From a virus, in the IMG/VR virus record IMGVR_UViG_3300035701_004565, positions 1-22,695 of that record: a stretch of 22,695 nucleotides of DNA; one strand, given 5' to 3'. The position numbers and the translations under genes are program-made. The notes below the pieces were generated by a model that was not told where the DNA came from, did not search any database, and saw nothing but the letters and a program-made list of their open reading frames with translations. Below, in pieces: positions 1 through 7,323 of the stretch. Every line of letters starts with the position of its first letter. The stretch's first letter is position 1.

Positions 1-24
1 GTCGGAGAACACGACGATCTTCAC
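1..24 (-). CDS. Partial gene start, possible metallophosphoesterase
   Basis: A GTG at 22-24 overlaps the TGA of the 21-350 gene as GTGA, the coupling used repeatedly in this window. Only eight codons are visible before the window edge, reading V-K-I-V-V-F-S-D. Calcineurin-like phosphoesterases, including the SbcD/Mre11/T4 gp47 nucleases, commonly begin with a strand ending in a metal-binding Asp in just this pattern (MKIL.FSDLH). A gp47-like nuclease would suit the UvsX/UvsY/UvsW genes upstream. The call rests on eight residues and could be chance; the frame itself is better supported than the function. Confidence 0.3.
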
Positions 25-350
25 TCGGCCCTCCGGTTCACCGCCGCCGCGTACCCGGCCTCGAACGCGATGACCTTCCGATCATCAACGTCGTCACCGA
101 CCCATGAGGTTCGTGCGACGTAATCCTCGAACGCCGTGTCGACGACCGCGGTCTCGTCGGCCGATGGCTCGATCAGCCACTGCCGGCTCCTCTGGTGCTC
201 CTCGCGACCGGTGTTGACGTCCTTCTCAATGTACAGCACGCAGAGGAAGATCATCCCGGCACGCGTAGACACGCTGAACACACGGTCAAGGCACTCGATC
301 TTGGCGACGATCGCCATGATGCGATCGACATTGTTCTGCAGACTCGGCAT
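21..350 (-). CDS. Hypothetical protein, first gene after promoter P1
   Basis: This 109-residue protein is not recognised. It reads as a compact soluble alpha/beta protein with no membrane segment, no Cys pair beyond two scattered Cys, and an acidic middle (EPSADETAVVDTAFEDY). The ATG at 348-350 has an AGGAG Shine-Dalgarno six bases upstream. It also sits about 20 nt downstream of the start site predicted for promoter P1 (379-408). It is therefore the first gene of a transcription unit that runs out of the window at 1. Its stop overlaps the next start by four bases. Existence is well supported; function is unknown. Confidence 0.75.
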   Translation of the reverse strand: MPSLQNNVDRIMAIVAKIECLDRVFSVSTRAGMIFLCVLYIEKDVNTGREEHQRSRQWLIEPSADETAVVDTAFEDYVARTSWVGDDVDDRKVIAFEAGYAAAVNRRAE

Positions 351-378
351 CCTCTTCTCCTCTTGGTACTCGCCGGCT

Positions 379-409
379 ATCCTACACCATCTCAGTTGAC
401 AATGTCAAC
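379..409 (-). promoter_or_regulatory. Promoter P1 with palindromic operator
   Basis: The perfect palindrome GTTGAC-AAT-GTCAAC lies at 395-409. On the minus strand it contains TTGACA (408-403), a consensus -35. An 18-bp spacer follows, then TAGGAT (384-379), a 4/6 match to the -10. Transcription would start near 372, leaving a short leader with a Shine-Dalgarno ahead of the ATG at 350. The palindrome covers the -35, so a dimeric protein bound there would block polymerase. The same element recurs at 9186-9200 and 15673-15687. The binding protein is not known. Confidence 0.7.
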
Positions 410-414
410 AAGAA

Positions 415-624
415 CTACCTCTTCCCGACCACCACCCTCTTCTTCACCGGCTTCGCTTCGACCTGCTTCTCCACCGATAACTTGCCGACCGCGATCAGCT
501 CGTAGACTCCGATCGGTTCGTCGGCGTACTCCTCGGAGATCTCCTCCGGCGTCTCAGACACACCGATGAAGTCGTCGTCCACGCGCAACGCGAGGAGTGT
601 CTTCGGCCACCTCTTCTTCGCCAT
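415..624 (-). CDS. Hypothetical small basic-tailed protein
   Basis: This is a 69-residue protein beginning MAKKRWPKTLLALRVDDDF and ending in a very basic tail (VKKRVVVGKR). The frame stays open further upstream, but the ATG at 622-624 is preferred. It overlaps the stop of the preceding gene (TGATG) and has GAGGTG five bases upstream, and the upstream extension reads as Arg/Gly-rich antisense-type sequence. The central EETPEEISEEYADEP-like segment is acidic, so the protein has an acidic core and basic end. The family is not recognised. It is the last gene before promoter P1, and no clear terminator separates it from that promoter. Confidence 0.65.
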   Translation of the reverse strand: MAKKRWPKTLLALRVDDDFIGVSETPEEISEEYADEPIGVYELIAVGKLSVEKQVEAKPVKKRVVVGKR

Positions 625-869
625 CACTTCACCTCGCGTACTTGACCGTGGCTGATGACGTAGTCGGTTGCCTCGACCGCGTCCAACTCGGTCACGTCCA
701 TGATGGCCTGGCAAAAGTTCGCCAGGTTCGGCTTGACGTCGTGGAGCACGAGGGTGAACTCCGTGCCATCTCCACACTCCTTCATCTGGTCCTTGAGGAG
801 TGACTTCGAGCTGCCGGCAATCTTGGTCGGTGGGTCGACGTCCGTTCGGTGCGCAACGTAGAACTTCAT
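624..869 (-). CDS. Hypothetical protein, 81 aa
   Basis: This is a small protein beginning MKFYVAHRTDVDPPTK, of unknown family. The ATG at 867-869 has a strong AGGAGG Shine-Dalgarno about six bases upstream, which fixes the start. The composition is ordinary for a soluble cytoplasmic protein, with alternating hydrophobic residues (FTLVLHDVKPNLANFCQAIMDV). No transmembrane segment is present. The stop is joined to the following gene as TGATG, so the two are probably translated together. It belongs to the run of small genes after recA, where phages often keep host-interaction factors; that is context only. Confidence 0.7.
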   Translation of the reverse strand: MKFYVAHRTDVDPPTKIAGSSKSLLKDQMKECGDGTEFTLVLHDVKPNLANFCQAIMDVTELDAVEATDYVISHGQVREVK

Positions 870-881
870 CTTGATCCTCCT

Positions 882-1148
882 CTACTTCTTGAGCATCGGT
901 TTCTGACGCTCGCTCTTGGTGAACGGAAACTTCGTCTTCCTGAAGCGCTCGTGGAATGCCTTCCCGATGCTCGGGGCTGTGATGACGAGAGCGAAGGCAG
1001 CGATCGGCACGTTCTCGTAGCGGTAGACGATCTCGGGTGTCGACTTGAACACCACTTCCATCGCACCGAACTGGATGCCCTTGTAGGTGTTGTTGTCGAA
1101 CCCGATCGACTCGATGATGTCGCTGTCGGTGACGATCAGGTGGCGCAT
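882..1148 (-). CDS. KTSC-domain protein
   Basis: This 88-residue protein matches the layout of the KTSC domain (Pfam PF13619). An early SD-x-I-ES-IGFD strand (residues 8-18) is followed by a hydrophobic strand, then Y-R-Y-ENVP (42-49). A short helix ending A-PS-IGKAFHERFR (58-70) comes next, equivalent to the family's A-x-S-x-G-x-x-F-x-x-x-I-R end. KTSC domains occur in phage and bacterial proteins, and some are linked to lysyl-tRNA synthetase or RecD-type proteins; their activity is not established. The ATG at 1146-1148 overlaps the stop of the upstream gene (TGATG), so it was chosen over an upstream extension that lacks a domain match. Confidence 0.7.
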   Translation of the reverse strand: MRHLIVTDSDIIESIGFDNNTYKGIQFGAMEVVFKSTPEIVYRYENVPIAAFALVITAPSIGKAFHERFRKTKFPFTKSERQKPMLKK

Positions 1149-1405
1149 CAGGGCACCATCCTGCACATGATAGTGCGTTGGTCGACTACCACGGGTCGGT
1201 CTCGATCGTTGCAGTAGATGACTCCGAAGATCTCTCCGGGCTGGAATGGGCCGTCTGCGGTGTCTCTCCTGCAGCTGTAGCTGCCGTCTCGCCTGACGCC
1301 CTCGTTGTGCCATCGATCTGGGCATCGACCAGCGTGTGGACGCAGCACCAGCGACGACATAAGCACGAGCAGCGTGACCGCGACATAGACGCCTCCGTCA
1401 GTCAT
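1148..1405 (-). CDS. Small exported or membrane-anchored Cys protein
   Basis: This is an 85-residue protein with a hydrophobic segment at residues 6-21 (VYVAVTLLVLMSSLVL). A short polar stretch and a domain with Cys 28, 45, 65 and 81 follow. That pattern suits a signal anchor or signal peptide followed by a small disulfide-bonded periplasmic domain. Its Cys 28 lacks a clear lipobox. The ATG at 1403-1405 is preferred because GGTGG lies five bases upstream; a GTG at 1414 would add three residues. Either start overlaps the end of recA by 8 to 17 nt. Plausible roles include lysis or superinfection exclusion, but neither is shown. Confidence 0.6.
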   Translation of the reverse strand: MTDGGVYVAVTLLVLMSSLVLRPHAGRCPDRWHNEGVRRDGSYSCRRDTADGPFQPGEIFGVIYCNDRDRPVVVDQRTIMCRMVP

Positions 1406-2393
1406 CGGCGCCACCGAAGTCCGGGTCGCCGTAGACCTTCGCGAACCCGCGGTTCGGCTGTAGGTCGCAGTAGACGTCGCGGAACGGAGGAGCCACCTTG
1501 TTCTTCACCGTACGCACCCGGATGCGCCGGCCGGTCACACGGTCACCCTTGCGTTGGGTCTTCATGTTCGTCAGCTCGAACCTGACGCTCGCGTAGAACT
1601 TGAGCGCCTGACCACCCGACGTTGTCTTCGGGTTCCCGAACCGGACGCCGATCTTGATCCGGATCTGGTTGATGAAGACCAGGAGCACGTCGCGCTTCGC
1701 GACGGTACCGGTGAGCACGCGGAGGGCACGAGACATCAGCGCGGCCTGTCGTGCCGGCTGCTGGTTCTCCTCGAAGTCCACGCCGGCCTCCATCTCCGCC
1801 TCCGGCACGAGCGCGGACACCGAGTCGACCACGATGCACCCGAACAGGCCGCTGTCGGCCAACGAGTTGACCACCGTCAACGCACGCTCACCGCCGGAGT
1901 CCGGCTGGGAGAGCTTGAGCGTCGACAGGTCGACGCCCAGCTTCTTCGCGTACCGGACGTCGAGCGCGTGCTCGGCGTCCACGTACGCGCACGTGTGGCC
2001 TGCCTTCTGGAAGGCCGCGACGATCTGGAGCGCCATGCTGGTCTTGCCGACGCTCTCCTCTCCGAAGATCTCGATGATGCGCCCACGCGGCCAGCCGAGC
2101 CCAGAACCAGGGACCGTGCGAGCTTCCGAGTCGGTCTCGCCGGTGATGAGGTCGTCCATCTCCTGCCAGCCGCTCGGCACGACGCTGATGTTCGTCGCGC
2201 GAGAGCCGCTGGCGATCGTGGTGAAGACGTCGTCCTTGTACTTCTTCTTCAGCTTGTCGAAGAGGACGGCGAGCTTCTTGTCCTTCGCCTTGTCGACCTT
2301 CGGAGGCTCCACCACCGTCACAGACAGCTTGCTGTGAGCAATGCGCATCGCGCGGATCTCCTGGTCCCTGGTCTTGGGCTTGGCTTTTGGCAT
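1398..2393 (-). CDS. RecA/UvsX-type recombinase
   Basis: This 331-residue RecA-family strand-exchange ATPase should form filaments on single-stranded DNA. The Walker A motif is G-E-E-S-V-G-K-T (111-118) and the catalytic Glu lies in VDAEHALD (E141). Walker B is CIVVDS (ending D190). The nearly invariant RecA block N-Q-I-R-I-K-I-G-V-x-F-G-N-P (242-255) is followed by TTSGGQALKFYASVR (257-271). Compared with bacterial RecA, Walker A sits about 45 residues later, because of a Lys-rich N-terminal extension, and the C-terminal domain is mostly absent. The start follows the SSB stop by two bases. It is clearly bacterial-RecA-like in sequence while its neighbours are T4-like. Confidence 0.95.
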   Translation of the reverse strand: MPKAKPKTRDQEIRAMRIAHSKLSVTVVEPPKVDKAKDKKLAVLFDKLKKKYKDDVFTTIASGSRATNISVVPSGWQEMDDLITGETDSEARTVPGSGLGWPRGRIIEIFGEESVGKTSMALQIVAAFQKAGHTCAYVDAEHALDVRYAKKLGVDLSTLKLSQPDSGGERALTVVNSLADSGLFGCIVVDSVSALVPEAEMEAGVDFEENQQPARQAALMSRALRVLTGTVAKRDVLLVFINQIRIKIGVRFGNPKTTSGGQALKFYASVRFELTNMKTQRKGDRVTGRRIRVRTVKNKVAPPFRDVYCDLQPNRGFAKVYGDPDFGGADD

Positions 2394-2395
2394 GG

Positions 2396-3370
2396 CTACC
2401 AGCGATCGCCCTTCTGGTTCCGCTTGGAGGCGAGCTTGGACTTCTTGACCTTCACCGGCTCGTCCTCGTCGTCATCGGAGTCCTCGTCCTCGTCGTCGTC
2501 GCTACGCGTGCGGCGCTTCTTGCTTCCGCTGTTGCTCGAATCATCGTCGCTGTCCTCATCGTCATCGTCACCGTCGTCGGAGCCCTTGTTGAGGTCGATG
2601 CCCTTCATGATGGCGATGACCTCCTCCTTCGAGTACGCCTTGCCGGGCGCTTGTTCGAGGTCGTGGAGCGCCTCCTTGATGTCGTCCCATGCGTCGGAGA
2701 TGTCCGTGATCTTGTCCGCCGGGAACACCTTGTACTCGATGTTGCGACGGTCGCGACCACCCTTCTTCTCCTTCTTGATGTTCATCCACCGACCACTCTC
2801 GGGATCGGTGAAGTCACCGATCGCCGTGTCGTCGCCGACGTAGTAGTTCAGAAGCTGGCTCCAGACCTGCGTGCCGAACGCGAGGATCTTCACCTCGGCG
2901 TCACCGTCGTCGTCGAGCACGAGCACGTTCGAGTAGTACTGGTGGCGCGGGACGTACTTGTCCTTCATCCGCTTCCACTCGTCGCGGCCGTCCTGGTCAC
3001 CCTTCGCGTACTCGCTGTTGATGCGGGCCTGCTCGCGGAGGAACTTCTTGCACAGCGGACACTTCGTACCGGGCTCCGGCAGCCCACGCTCCTCGTTGAT
3101 GTGGTCCTCGTCGATGCAGCGCACCGCGCGCTGGTTCGGGCCGATGTTGAAGTGCGTCCAGCCCTCCGTGTAGAACTTGCGCTCGCCGGGGCGCGGCAGG
3201 ATGCGCCGCATGTTCTTGCCGTCGCCGAGCTTGTCCCAGTCGGTCGCGCCGCCACCTCCGCCCTTCGAGCGGGTCTTGTGCTTGCGGAACGCCTCGCGCA
3301 TGTCGTCGAGGTCTTCCTCGTTGTCTTGCTTCTTCTTGCTCGTCTTGCTCGTCTTGTTCATCTTCGCCAC
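2396..3370 (-). CDS. gp32-like single-stranded DNA-binding protein
   Basis: This 324-residue protein is built like T4 gp32. It has a short basic N-terminus and a Gly-rich linker. A zinc site follows, with H73, C85, C104 and C107 (the last two as CPLC), equivalent to His-Cys-Cys-Cys in gp32. After it comes an OB-fold block (H143-Q-Y-Y-S-N-V-L-V-L) that parallels the gp32 SYWANILVV strand, then KILAFGTQVWSQLL. The C-terminus (residues 264-304) is a long Asp/Glu/Ser tail for partner proteins, but unlike gp32 it ends in a basic tip. The GTG at 3368-3370 is chosen for its AAGGAG six bases upstream. It lies directly upstream of recA. Confidence 0.85.
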   Translation of the reverse strand: MAKMNKTSKTSKKKQDNEEDLDDMREAFRKHKTRSKGGGGGATDWDKLGDGKNMRRILPRPGERKFYTEGWTHFNIGPNQRAVRCIDEDHINEERGLPEPGTKCPLCKKFLREQARINSEYAKGDQDGRDEWKRMKDKYVPRHQYYSNVLVLDDDGDAEVKILAFGTQVWSQLLNYYVGDDTAIGDFTDPESGRWMNIKKEKKGGRDRRNIEYKVFPADKITDISDAWDDIKEALHDLEQAPGKAYSKEEVIAIMKGIDLNKGSDDGDDDDEDSDDDSSNSGSKKRRTRSDDDEDEDSDDDEDEPVKVKKSKLASKRNQKGDRW

Positions 3371-3426
3371 AGGTAGCTCCTTCGTTCAGGTTTGTTCAGG
3401 ATCGTCAGGCCAACACGGCTCGTCGA

Positions 3427-3789
3427 TCACATTTCGATTTCGTCATCGTCATCGTCATCGATATCATTGGATGGCACGACGTTCTTAGCCATGCGCTCCA
3501 TCTGCTTCGCCGCGTCCTTGAATCCAGCGACTTGGAGATCAGCGGCTAGCGACGTCATGCGCTCGCGGACCGAGACGATGTTGCTGACCGCGGTGGTGAC
3601 GCGGATACGTTCCGATTCGAGCGCAGCGCCGATTCGCTTCGCGAAGTCGCCCGGCATCTCGCCGTCGTTCATCGTCAGCTTCACGATGCTGATGCGACGC
3701 TTCCGTTCATATCTCTTCCTGGCGTTCTCGTCGATGAGGTGGGTGATGATCCCTACCTCAGTCTCGATGCCGTTCTTAGCACTGGTCAT
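3427..3789 (-). CDS. Hypothetical helical protein with acidic tail
   Basis: This is a 120-residue, mostly helical protein with a basic first third (ENARKRYERKRR). A likely coiled-coil middle (about 50-100) is followed by a tail of seven Asp in a row near residues 111-117. The ATG at 3787-3789 has GAGGAG seven bases upstream. It lies between the UvsY-like gene and the gp32-like gene. A protein with an acidic tail in that position could touch the same DNA-bound complex, but no family was recognised. The gap to the gp32-like gene (3371-3426) holds only a short direct repeat (CCTGAAC twice) and the Shine-Dalgarno. Confidence 0.7.
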   Translation of the reverse strand: MTSAKNGIETEVGIITHLIDENARKRYERKRRISIVKLTMNDGEMPGDFAKRIGAALESERIRVTTAVSNIVSVRERMTSLAADLQVAGFKDAAKQMERMAKNVVPSNDIDDDDDDEIEM

Positions 3790-3810
3790 ATGTCGTCTCC
3801 TCTTAGTTGC

Positions 3811-4263
3811 CTACATCGAATCTTTGGTACCGCGCTCCATCAGCGCAGTCTTCGTCAGCCCCATCAGGCTCCATCGCTTCTCTGCAATCGCCTCGACGGC
3901 GCTCTTGAGCCTCTGGTGCATGGTCTCCGCGTCCATGCGCTCGCGGTACGCCTTGCGCATCCTCGGTTGCTTCTTCACCGCCATCTTGATGGTGGTCTCG
4001 GTGGCCTTCGGGTTCTTCTCGCGCAGCTCGCCGTAGAGGTCCTCCTCCGCGTTGTGCTCGTCGTGCATAGCCTCGCGCAGGCGAGCACCCGCGTGGTCGC
4101 GCAGCGCCATGTACCAGCTCAGGAGGGCTGGCAGGCGACGCAGCTCCTTGTCGAGGTCGGAGCTGATCTTGGCATCGCGCTGCGGGTCCACCTCGATGAC
4201 CTTGTTGGTCGACGGGTGGATCGCCTGGATCGGGCCGGAGGTTCGCCTCTCCCAGAACTTCAT
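3811..4263 (-). CDS. UvsY-like recombination mediator candidate
   Basis: This 150-residue helical protein resembles the UvsY family in size and layout. A short N-terminal strand region ends in I-E-V-D. It is followed by D37-L-D-K-E-L-R-R-L-P and a W-Y-M helix, an acidic helix (LYGELREKNPKAT, 76-88) and a final Gln/Lys-rich amphipathic helix (about 110-135). UvsY loads UvsX on gp32-covered DNA. Here the gene sits in one unit with gp32-like and RecA-like genes, which is the main support. The ATG at 4261-4263 overlaps the upstream stop by four bases. Homology is suggested by pattern, not proven; a profile comparison would decide. Confidence 0.5.
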   Translation of the reverse strand: MKFWERRTSGPIQAIHPSTNKVIEVDPQRDAKISSDLDKELRRLPALLSWYMALRDHAGARLREAMHDEHNAEEDLYGELREKNPKATETTIKMAVKKQPRMRKAYRERMDAETMHQRLKSAVEAIAEKRWSLMGLTKTALMERGTKDSM

Positions 4264-4655
4264 GACGCCGAGCCTCGCACAGGGATCTGACGTCGGGATT
4301 CCAGCAGCTCGTCCAGCGTCTTGAGGATCTTGCTGTTCCACACCGGCTTCTCCAGCCAAGGCACGTGATCAGCGACGTCGGGTTGAGTGCCGGACACGAA
4401 CAGGAACCGATTCTCCAAGCCTGGCTGCATCGACTTCGCCAGCTCGTAGACCTGCCCACCATTGCCTCCATCCCCGAGGTCCCAGTCGCTCACCACAACA
4501 TCGAACTGGAACGTCTCCAGCGCGATGCGAGCACGCGTGACGTCAGGGACGGAGGTCACCTCGTAGCCACCGATCTTGAGACCGCGTGTCACCGGTCCGC
4601 GGACCTTGTCGTCATCCTCCACGTACAGGAGGTGGTAGCCGTCGTAGTCCTTCAC
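4260..4655 (-). CDS. Stand-alone response-regulator receiver (REC) domain
   Basis: This 131-residue protein is a single CheY-like receiver domain with no output domain. All key positions are present: the acidic pair in LLYVEDDD (E13, D14), the phospho-acceptor Asp in VVVSDWDLGDG (D57), the switch Ser in FLFVSG (S88) and the conserved Lys in WLEKP (K103). The family accepts phosphate from sensor kinases. The GTG at 4653-4655 has AAGGAG five bases upstream and overlaps the upstream stop (GTGA); a longer frame to 4706 has no such support. Its end overlaps the UvsY-like gene by four bases, so the two should be co-translated. The partner kinase is not in this window. Confidence 0.85.
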   Translation of the reverse strand: MKDYDGYHLLYVEDDDKVRGPVTRGLKIGGYEVTSVPDVTRARIALETFQFDVVVSDWDLGDGGNGGQVYELAKSMQPGLENRFLFVSGTQPDVADHVPWLEKPVWNSKILKTLDELLESRRQIPVRGSAS

Positions 4656-5038
4656 GATTGCTCCTTGACCTTGAAGGTCTCCGACGTGACGTGGTCCTCC
4701 ATCCAATACCCGCCAAGCTCGTCGGCCATGTTCACGGCCATCTGCTTGGCGACATCCCCATTCTCTGCCTCGACCTCGACGACCGCGCGATGCTCGATCT
4801 CGCGAGTGATCGTCACCTCATACTTACGCAGGGCATTCACCGGCTTGTTGGGTGACACGTCAGCCACAACTGCATCAGCGAGCGCCTCCTGGATGTACTT
4901 CATGGCTTGCTTCACCGTGCAGCCGAGCTTCAGCGCGATCCAGTCCGCCTTGCTTGTTCGGGTCTTCGAGCGATCGTTGAGCCTCTCGTACCCTTCCAAG
5001 CCAGCCTTCACGAATGCGATGCGATCCTTCTTGTTCAT
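4652..5038 (-). CDS. Hypothetical protein with possible HTH
   Basis: This is a 128-residue protein of unknown family. Residues about 25-55 (SKADWIALKLGCTVKQAMKYIQEAL) read like a helix-turn-helix: a short helix, a Gly-Cys turn, then a recognition-type helix. The second half (about 72-128) alternates hydrophobic and charged residues, as in a small beta domain (YEVTITREIEHRAVVEVEAE), and ends with a helix and strand. The ATG at 5036-5038 has AGGAG nine bases upstream. It is coupled to the receiver-domain gene by GTGA. Together they might form a regulator pair, with the DNA-binding part here and the sensor input next door, but that is inference. Confidence 0.65.
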   Translation of the reverse strand: MNKKDRIAFVKAGLEGYERLNDRSKTRTSKADWIALKLGCTVKQAMKYIQEALADAVVADVSPNKPVNALRKYEVTITREIEHRAVVEVEAENGDVAKQMAVNMADELGGYWMEDHVTSETFKVKEQS

Positions 5039-5060
5039 CTCCTCTTGCTCCTCTTCTTCT

Positions 5061-7319
5061 CTACGGTTTGGCGGTGAGCCAGTTGTCGCCGATCGCTCCT
5101 TCTACGGCAAGCGGTACTTCCATCTGGTCGGCATACGGCTTCTTCATCAGGACGATCTGTCGTTCGAGGGCGTGCGCGCTCGTGCTGCCAGGCGCCTCGG
5201 CCACGACCTCGTCGTGAACTGGAAACAGCGGCGCTGCGCGGCGCTCGATCATCTCCGGGTCCGTGCGGATCAGGTTCATCGCCTCCTTGACGATGTCGGC
5301 CTCGGTGCCTTGGGCGGGCGTGTTCGTGCACACGCGCTCGCCGTGCTTGATCATGTTCTTGCGCTTCTCGTCGTCCTGGATGTACCTGCCGGATCGGTCG
5401 CAACCCTGCAGCATCTTCTGCACGTGCCCACGTCGACCCGCGATCGTCGGCACCCAGCCGTGCTCGTAGCCGTGGTCGATCATGAACTTCTGGTAGACCG
5501 CGATCTCTGGGTACAGCTCGTACCAGTCGTCGTAGTGGCGCTTGCACTCCTCCAGCTGTTCCTCGTCGCCAGGATCACGTCCCGTGTTGTAGGCGAGCGT
5601 CCACGGCGATCCGAGGAAGATGAGCGCGAAGTTCGTGTTCTTCGCGTACGTGTACTGGTCGGGGAAGAGGGACTTCACCATTCCCCAGTTGTCCATCGTG
5701 AAGTCCTTGAGCGCGAACGTCTTGTTCTCGCCGTGGAACTTCTTCCACTCACCCTTCTTGTCCTTGCACGTGTACGAGTCGCACTTGTGCGGCTTCGCAT
5801 GCTTGAACATCTGGATCGTTGTGTAGACGTGCACGGCGCTCGGCGTCCCGTACTTCTTCATCACGTCGACCATCGCGGACTGTGGCTTCGTGGGCAGCTT
5901 CGCCACGAAGTTCGCCACGATGACGAGGTGGAAGCCCGAGTAATCCGCGACGAGCAGCTTGTGGTCCTCGGTGGCTTCGTCACCCCACGCGGTAACCTCA
6001 CCCTTCCGCGGTGCTCTAAACGCGCCGCGGATCCCGTCCGGGTCCTTCTCCTTGCGGGCAGGGATGTTCTGGACGTTCGCGCCGGCCTTCTTCTTCTGGA
6101 TCGTCGTCTTCACCACACCGCTCTTGAGCGTGCGGTTCACCTCGACGAGCACGTCGAACTTACGCGAGCTGATGCGGCCCGACGTCTTGCCGCCGATCTG
6201 GTTGAGATCGGAACGCAGCCGACCGTCGTCACTGAGCCCATTGAGGATGCCCGTCAGGAAGGTGCCCTTCATGGTGCTCGCGTTGTTGAATGCAAGCTTC
6301 ACCTCGGCCAGCTCCAGCTTGTGCTTCTGGAGCCACCACGTGAGGACCTCCTTGTCCATCGCAGGCTCGCCGGTCTTCTCGCTCCTATTCTCGGGATGTT
6401 CAGGCCAACCCCACTCGCCGAGCAGCAGCTTCTTCATCTGCGGACCCGAGCGCAGGTTCAGCTTCGGGTTACCGGCCGCGGTGCGGAAGCAGTGCTCCGC
6501 GCGCATGATGCGGATCTCCTGCTTGCGAAGAATCTTGCGGAGCGTCGGCTGGTCGATAAGCGCGCCCGAGTCCTCGCACTGCATGAGGGTGAGCGTAAAC
6601 GGGCGGTCGACGTTCACGTACGTCTGCCAGTAACCGGTGCGTTTCAGCTCTGAGCGATGACCGACAGCGAGGCGCTGTGTGCCCTCGGCGTCGTCGCCAG
6701 CGTAATCGAGCATCAGCTGAAACCAGTCCTCTGCGGTGCGCGCTCCGGTCGTGTGCTCTCCCTTCGAACCACCCCACTTGAGGATGGCGCCTGCGAGCGC
6801 CTCGGGTGGTAGATCATCGAGCACCTGCCTCGGGTTCATGACGATCGCCTTCTTCTTGCCCGGAGGCACGTAGACGAAGGTCTGCCCGTACTCGCGGCGA
6901 TACCACTTCAGGAAGTGGAACATCTGGGCCTTGAGGCCGTGCAGGAGCAACGTCTCATCGACGAGCACACCGGCGACCATGACGTCGATGTAGAAGCTGT
7001 CGGCGAGGTACTTGCGCTTGAACCCAAGCGCCTCCAGCGTCTCGACGTCCTCCTTGTAGTTCTGGTAGGCGAGCTTGGTCTGCTTGTCGCAGAGCCAGTC
7101 GCCGAAGAACTCCTTGACCAGCTCGGCACGCACGACACGTCGGATCCCTTTGCCCCATGAGTAGGACATCAGGACCGGCTCGTGCGTCATCGGAACGAAC
7201 TCGGTGTCGACCGCGGTCACCTTCCCTTCGAGGTAGGCATCCTTGTACAGCTCGTCCATCAGCCGACGTGCCTGCTTAGGCGTGTCGGCGAAGATGACGG
7301 GTGGGCGTACCTTCTTCAT
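5061..7319 (-). CDS. Family-A DNA polymerase with 3'-5' exonuclease
   Basis: This 752-residue replicative polymerase has the exonuclease motifs VDTEF (D38, E40), the NYKEDVETLE region (88-97) and Y206-x3-D210. The template-grip segment is T-S-G-R-I-S-S (379-385) with QNIP at 417-420. Motif A begins at D459 in VADYSGFHLV, motif B holds K560 and F564, and motif C is VHDE (H702-E704). The residue matching the Pol I Glu that selects deoxy sugars is His (H464), and the O-helix lacks the usual Arg, Tyr and Gly. A Cys/His-containing insert (506-530) lies between motifs A and B. The ATG at 7317-7319 has GGAGAA eight bases upstream. An HNH gene precedes it by four bases. Confidence 0.95.
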   Translation of the reverse strand: MKKVRPPVIFADTPKQARRLMDELYKDAYLEGKVTAVDTEFVPMTHEPVLMSYSWGKGIRRVVRAELVKEFFGDWLCDKQTKLAYQNYKEDVETLEALGFKRKYLADSFYIDVMVAGVLVDETLLLHGLKAQMFHFLKWYRREYGQTFVYVPPGKKKAIVMNPRQVLDDLPPEALAGAILKWGGSKGEHTTGARTAEDWFQLMLDYAGDDAEGTQRLAVGHRSELKRTGYWQTYVNVDRPFTLTLMQCEDSGALIDQPTLRKILRKQEIRIMRAEHCFRTAAGNPKLNLRSGPQMKKLLLGEWGWPEHPENRSEKTGEPAMDKEVLTWWLQKHKLELAEVKLAFNNASTMKGTFLTGILNGLSDDGRLRSDLNQIGGKTSGRISSRKFDVLVEVNRTLKSGVVKTTIQKKKAGANVQNIPARKEKDPDGIRGAFRAPRKGEVTAWGDEATEDHKLLVADYSGFHLVIVANFVAKLPTKPQSAMVDVMKKYGTPSAVHVYTTIQMFKHAKPHKCDSYTCKDKKGEWKKFHGENKTFALKDFTMDNWGMVKSLFPDQYTYAKNTNFALIFLGSPWTLAYNTGRDPGDEEQLEECKRHYDDWYELYPEIAVYQKFMIDHGYEHGWVPTIAGRRGHVQKMLQGCDRSGRYIQDDEKRKNMIKHGERVCTNTPAQGTEADIVKEAMNLIRTDPEMIERRAAPLFPVHDEVVAEAPGSTSAHALERQIVLMKKPYADQMEVPLAVEGAIGDNWLTAKP

Positions 7320-7323
7320 CAGA

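Noticed and set aside
395-409. Palindrome considered as an intrinsic terminator
   Set aside because: The stem is only 6 bp with no following T-run at any of the three copies, and the promoter geometry fits better.
1866-1881. GTTGAC-N4-GTCAAC inside recA
   Set aside because: The spacer is 4 rather than 3. It lies in conserved coding sequence and has no gene start downstream, so it is probably chance.
2387-3376. 329-codon plus-strand frame opposite the gp32-like gene
   Set aside because: Its Val/Leu runs are the antisense of Asp/Glu codons in the acidic tail. It has no start support or family.
4656-4706. Longer N-terminus for the receiver-domain protein
   Set aside because: The extension overlaps the upstream gene, has no domain sequence, and the GTG at 4655 has a good Shine-Dalgarno and GTGA coupling.
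4365-6653. 762-codon open frame on the plus strand
   Set aside because: It lies antisense to the polymerase and neighbours. Its product is Arg/Leu/His/Val-rich with no domain, as expected of a GC-rich shadow frame; the opposite strand has clear motifs.
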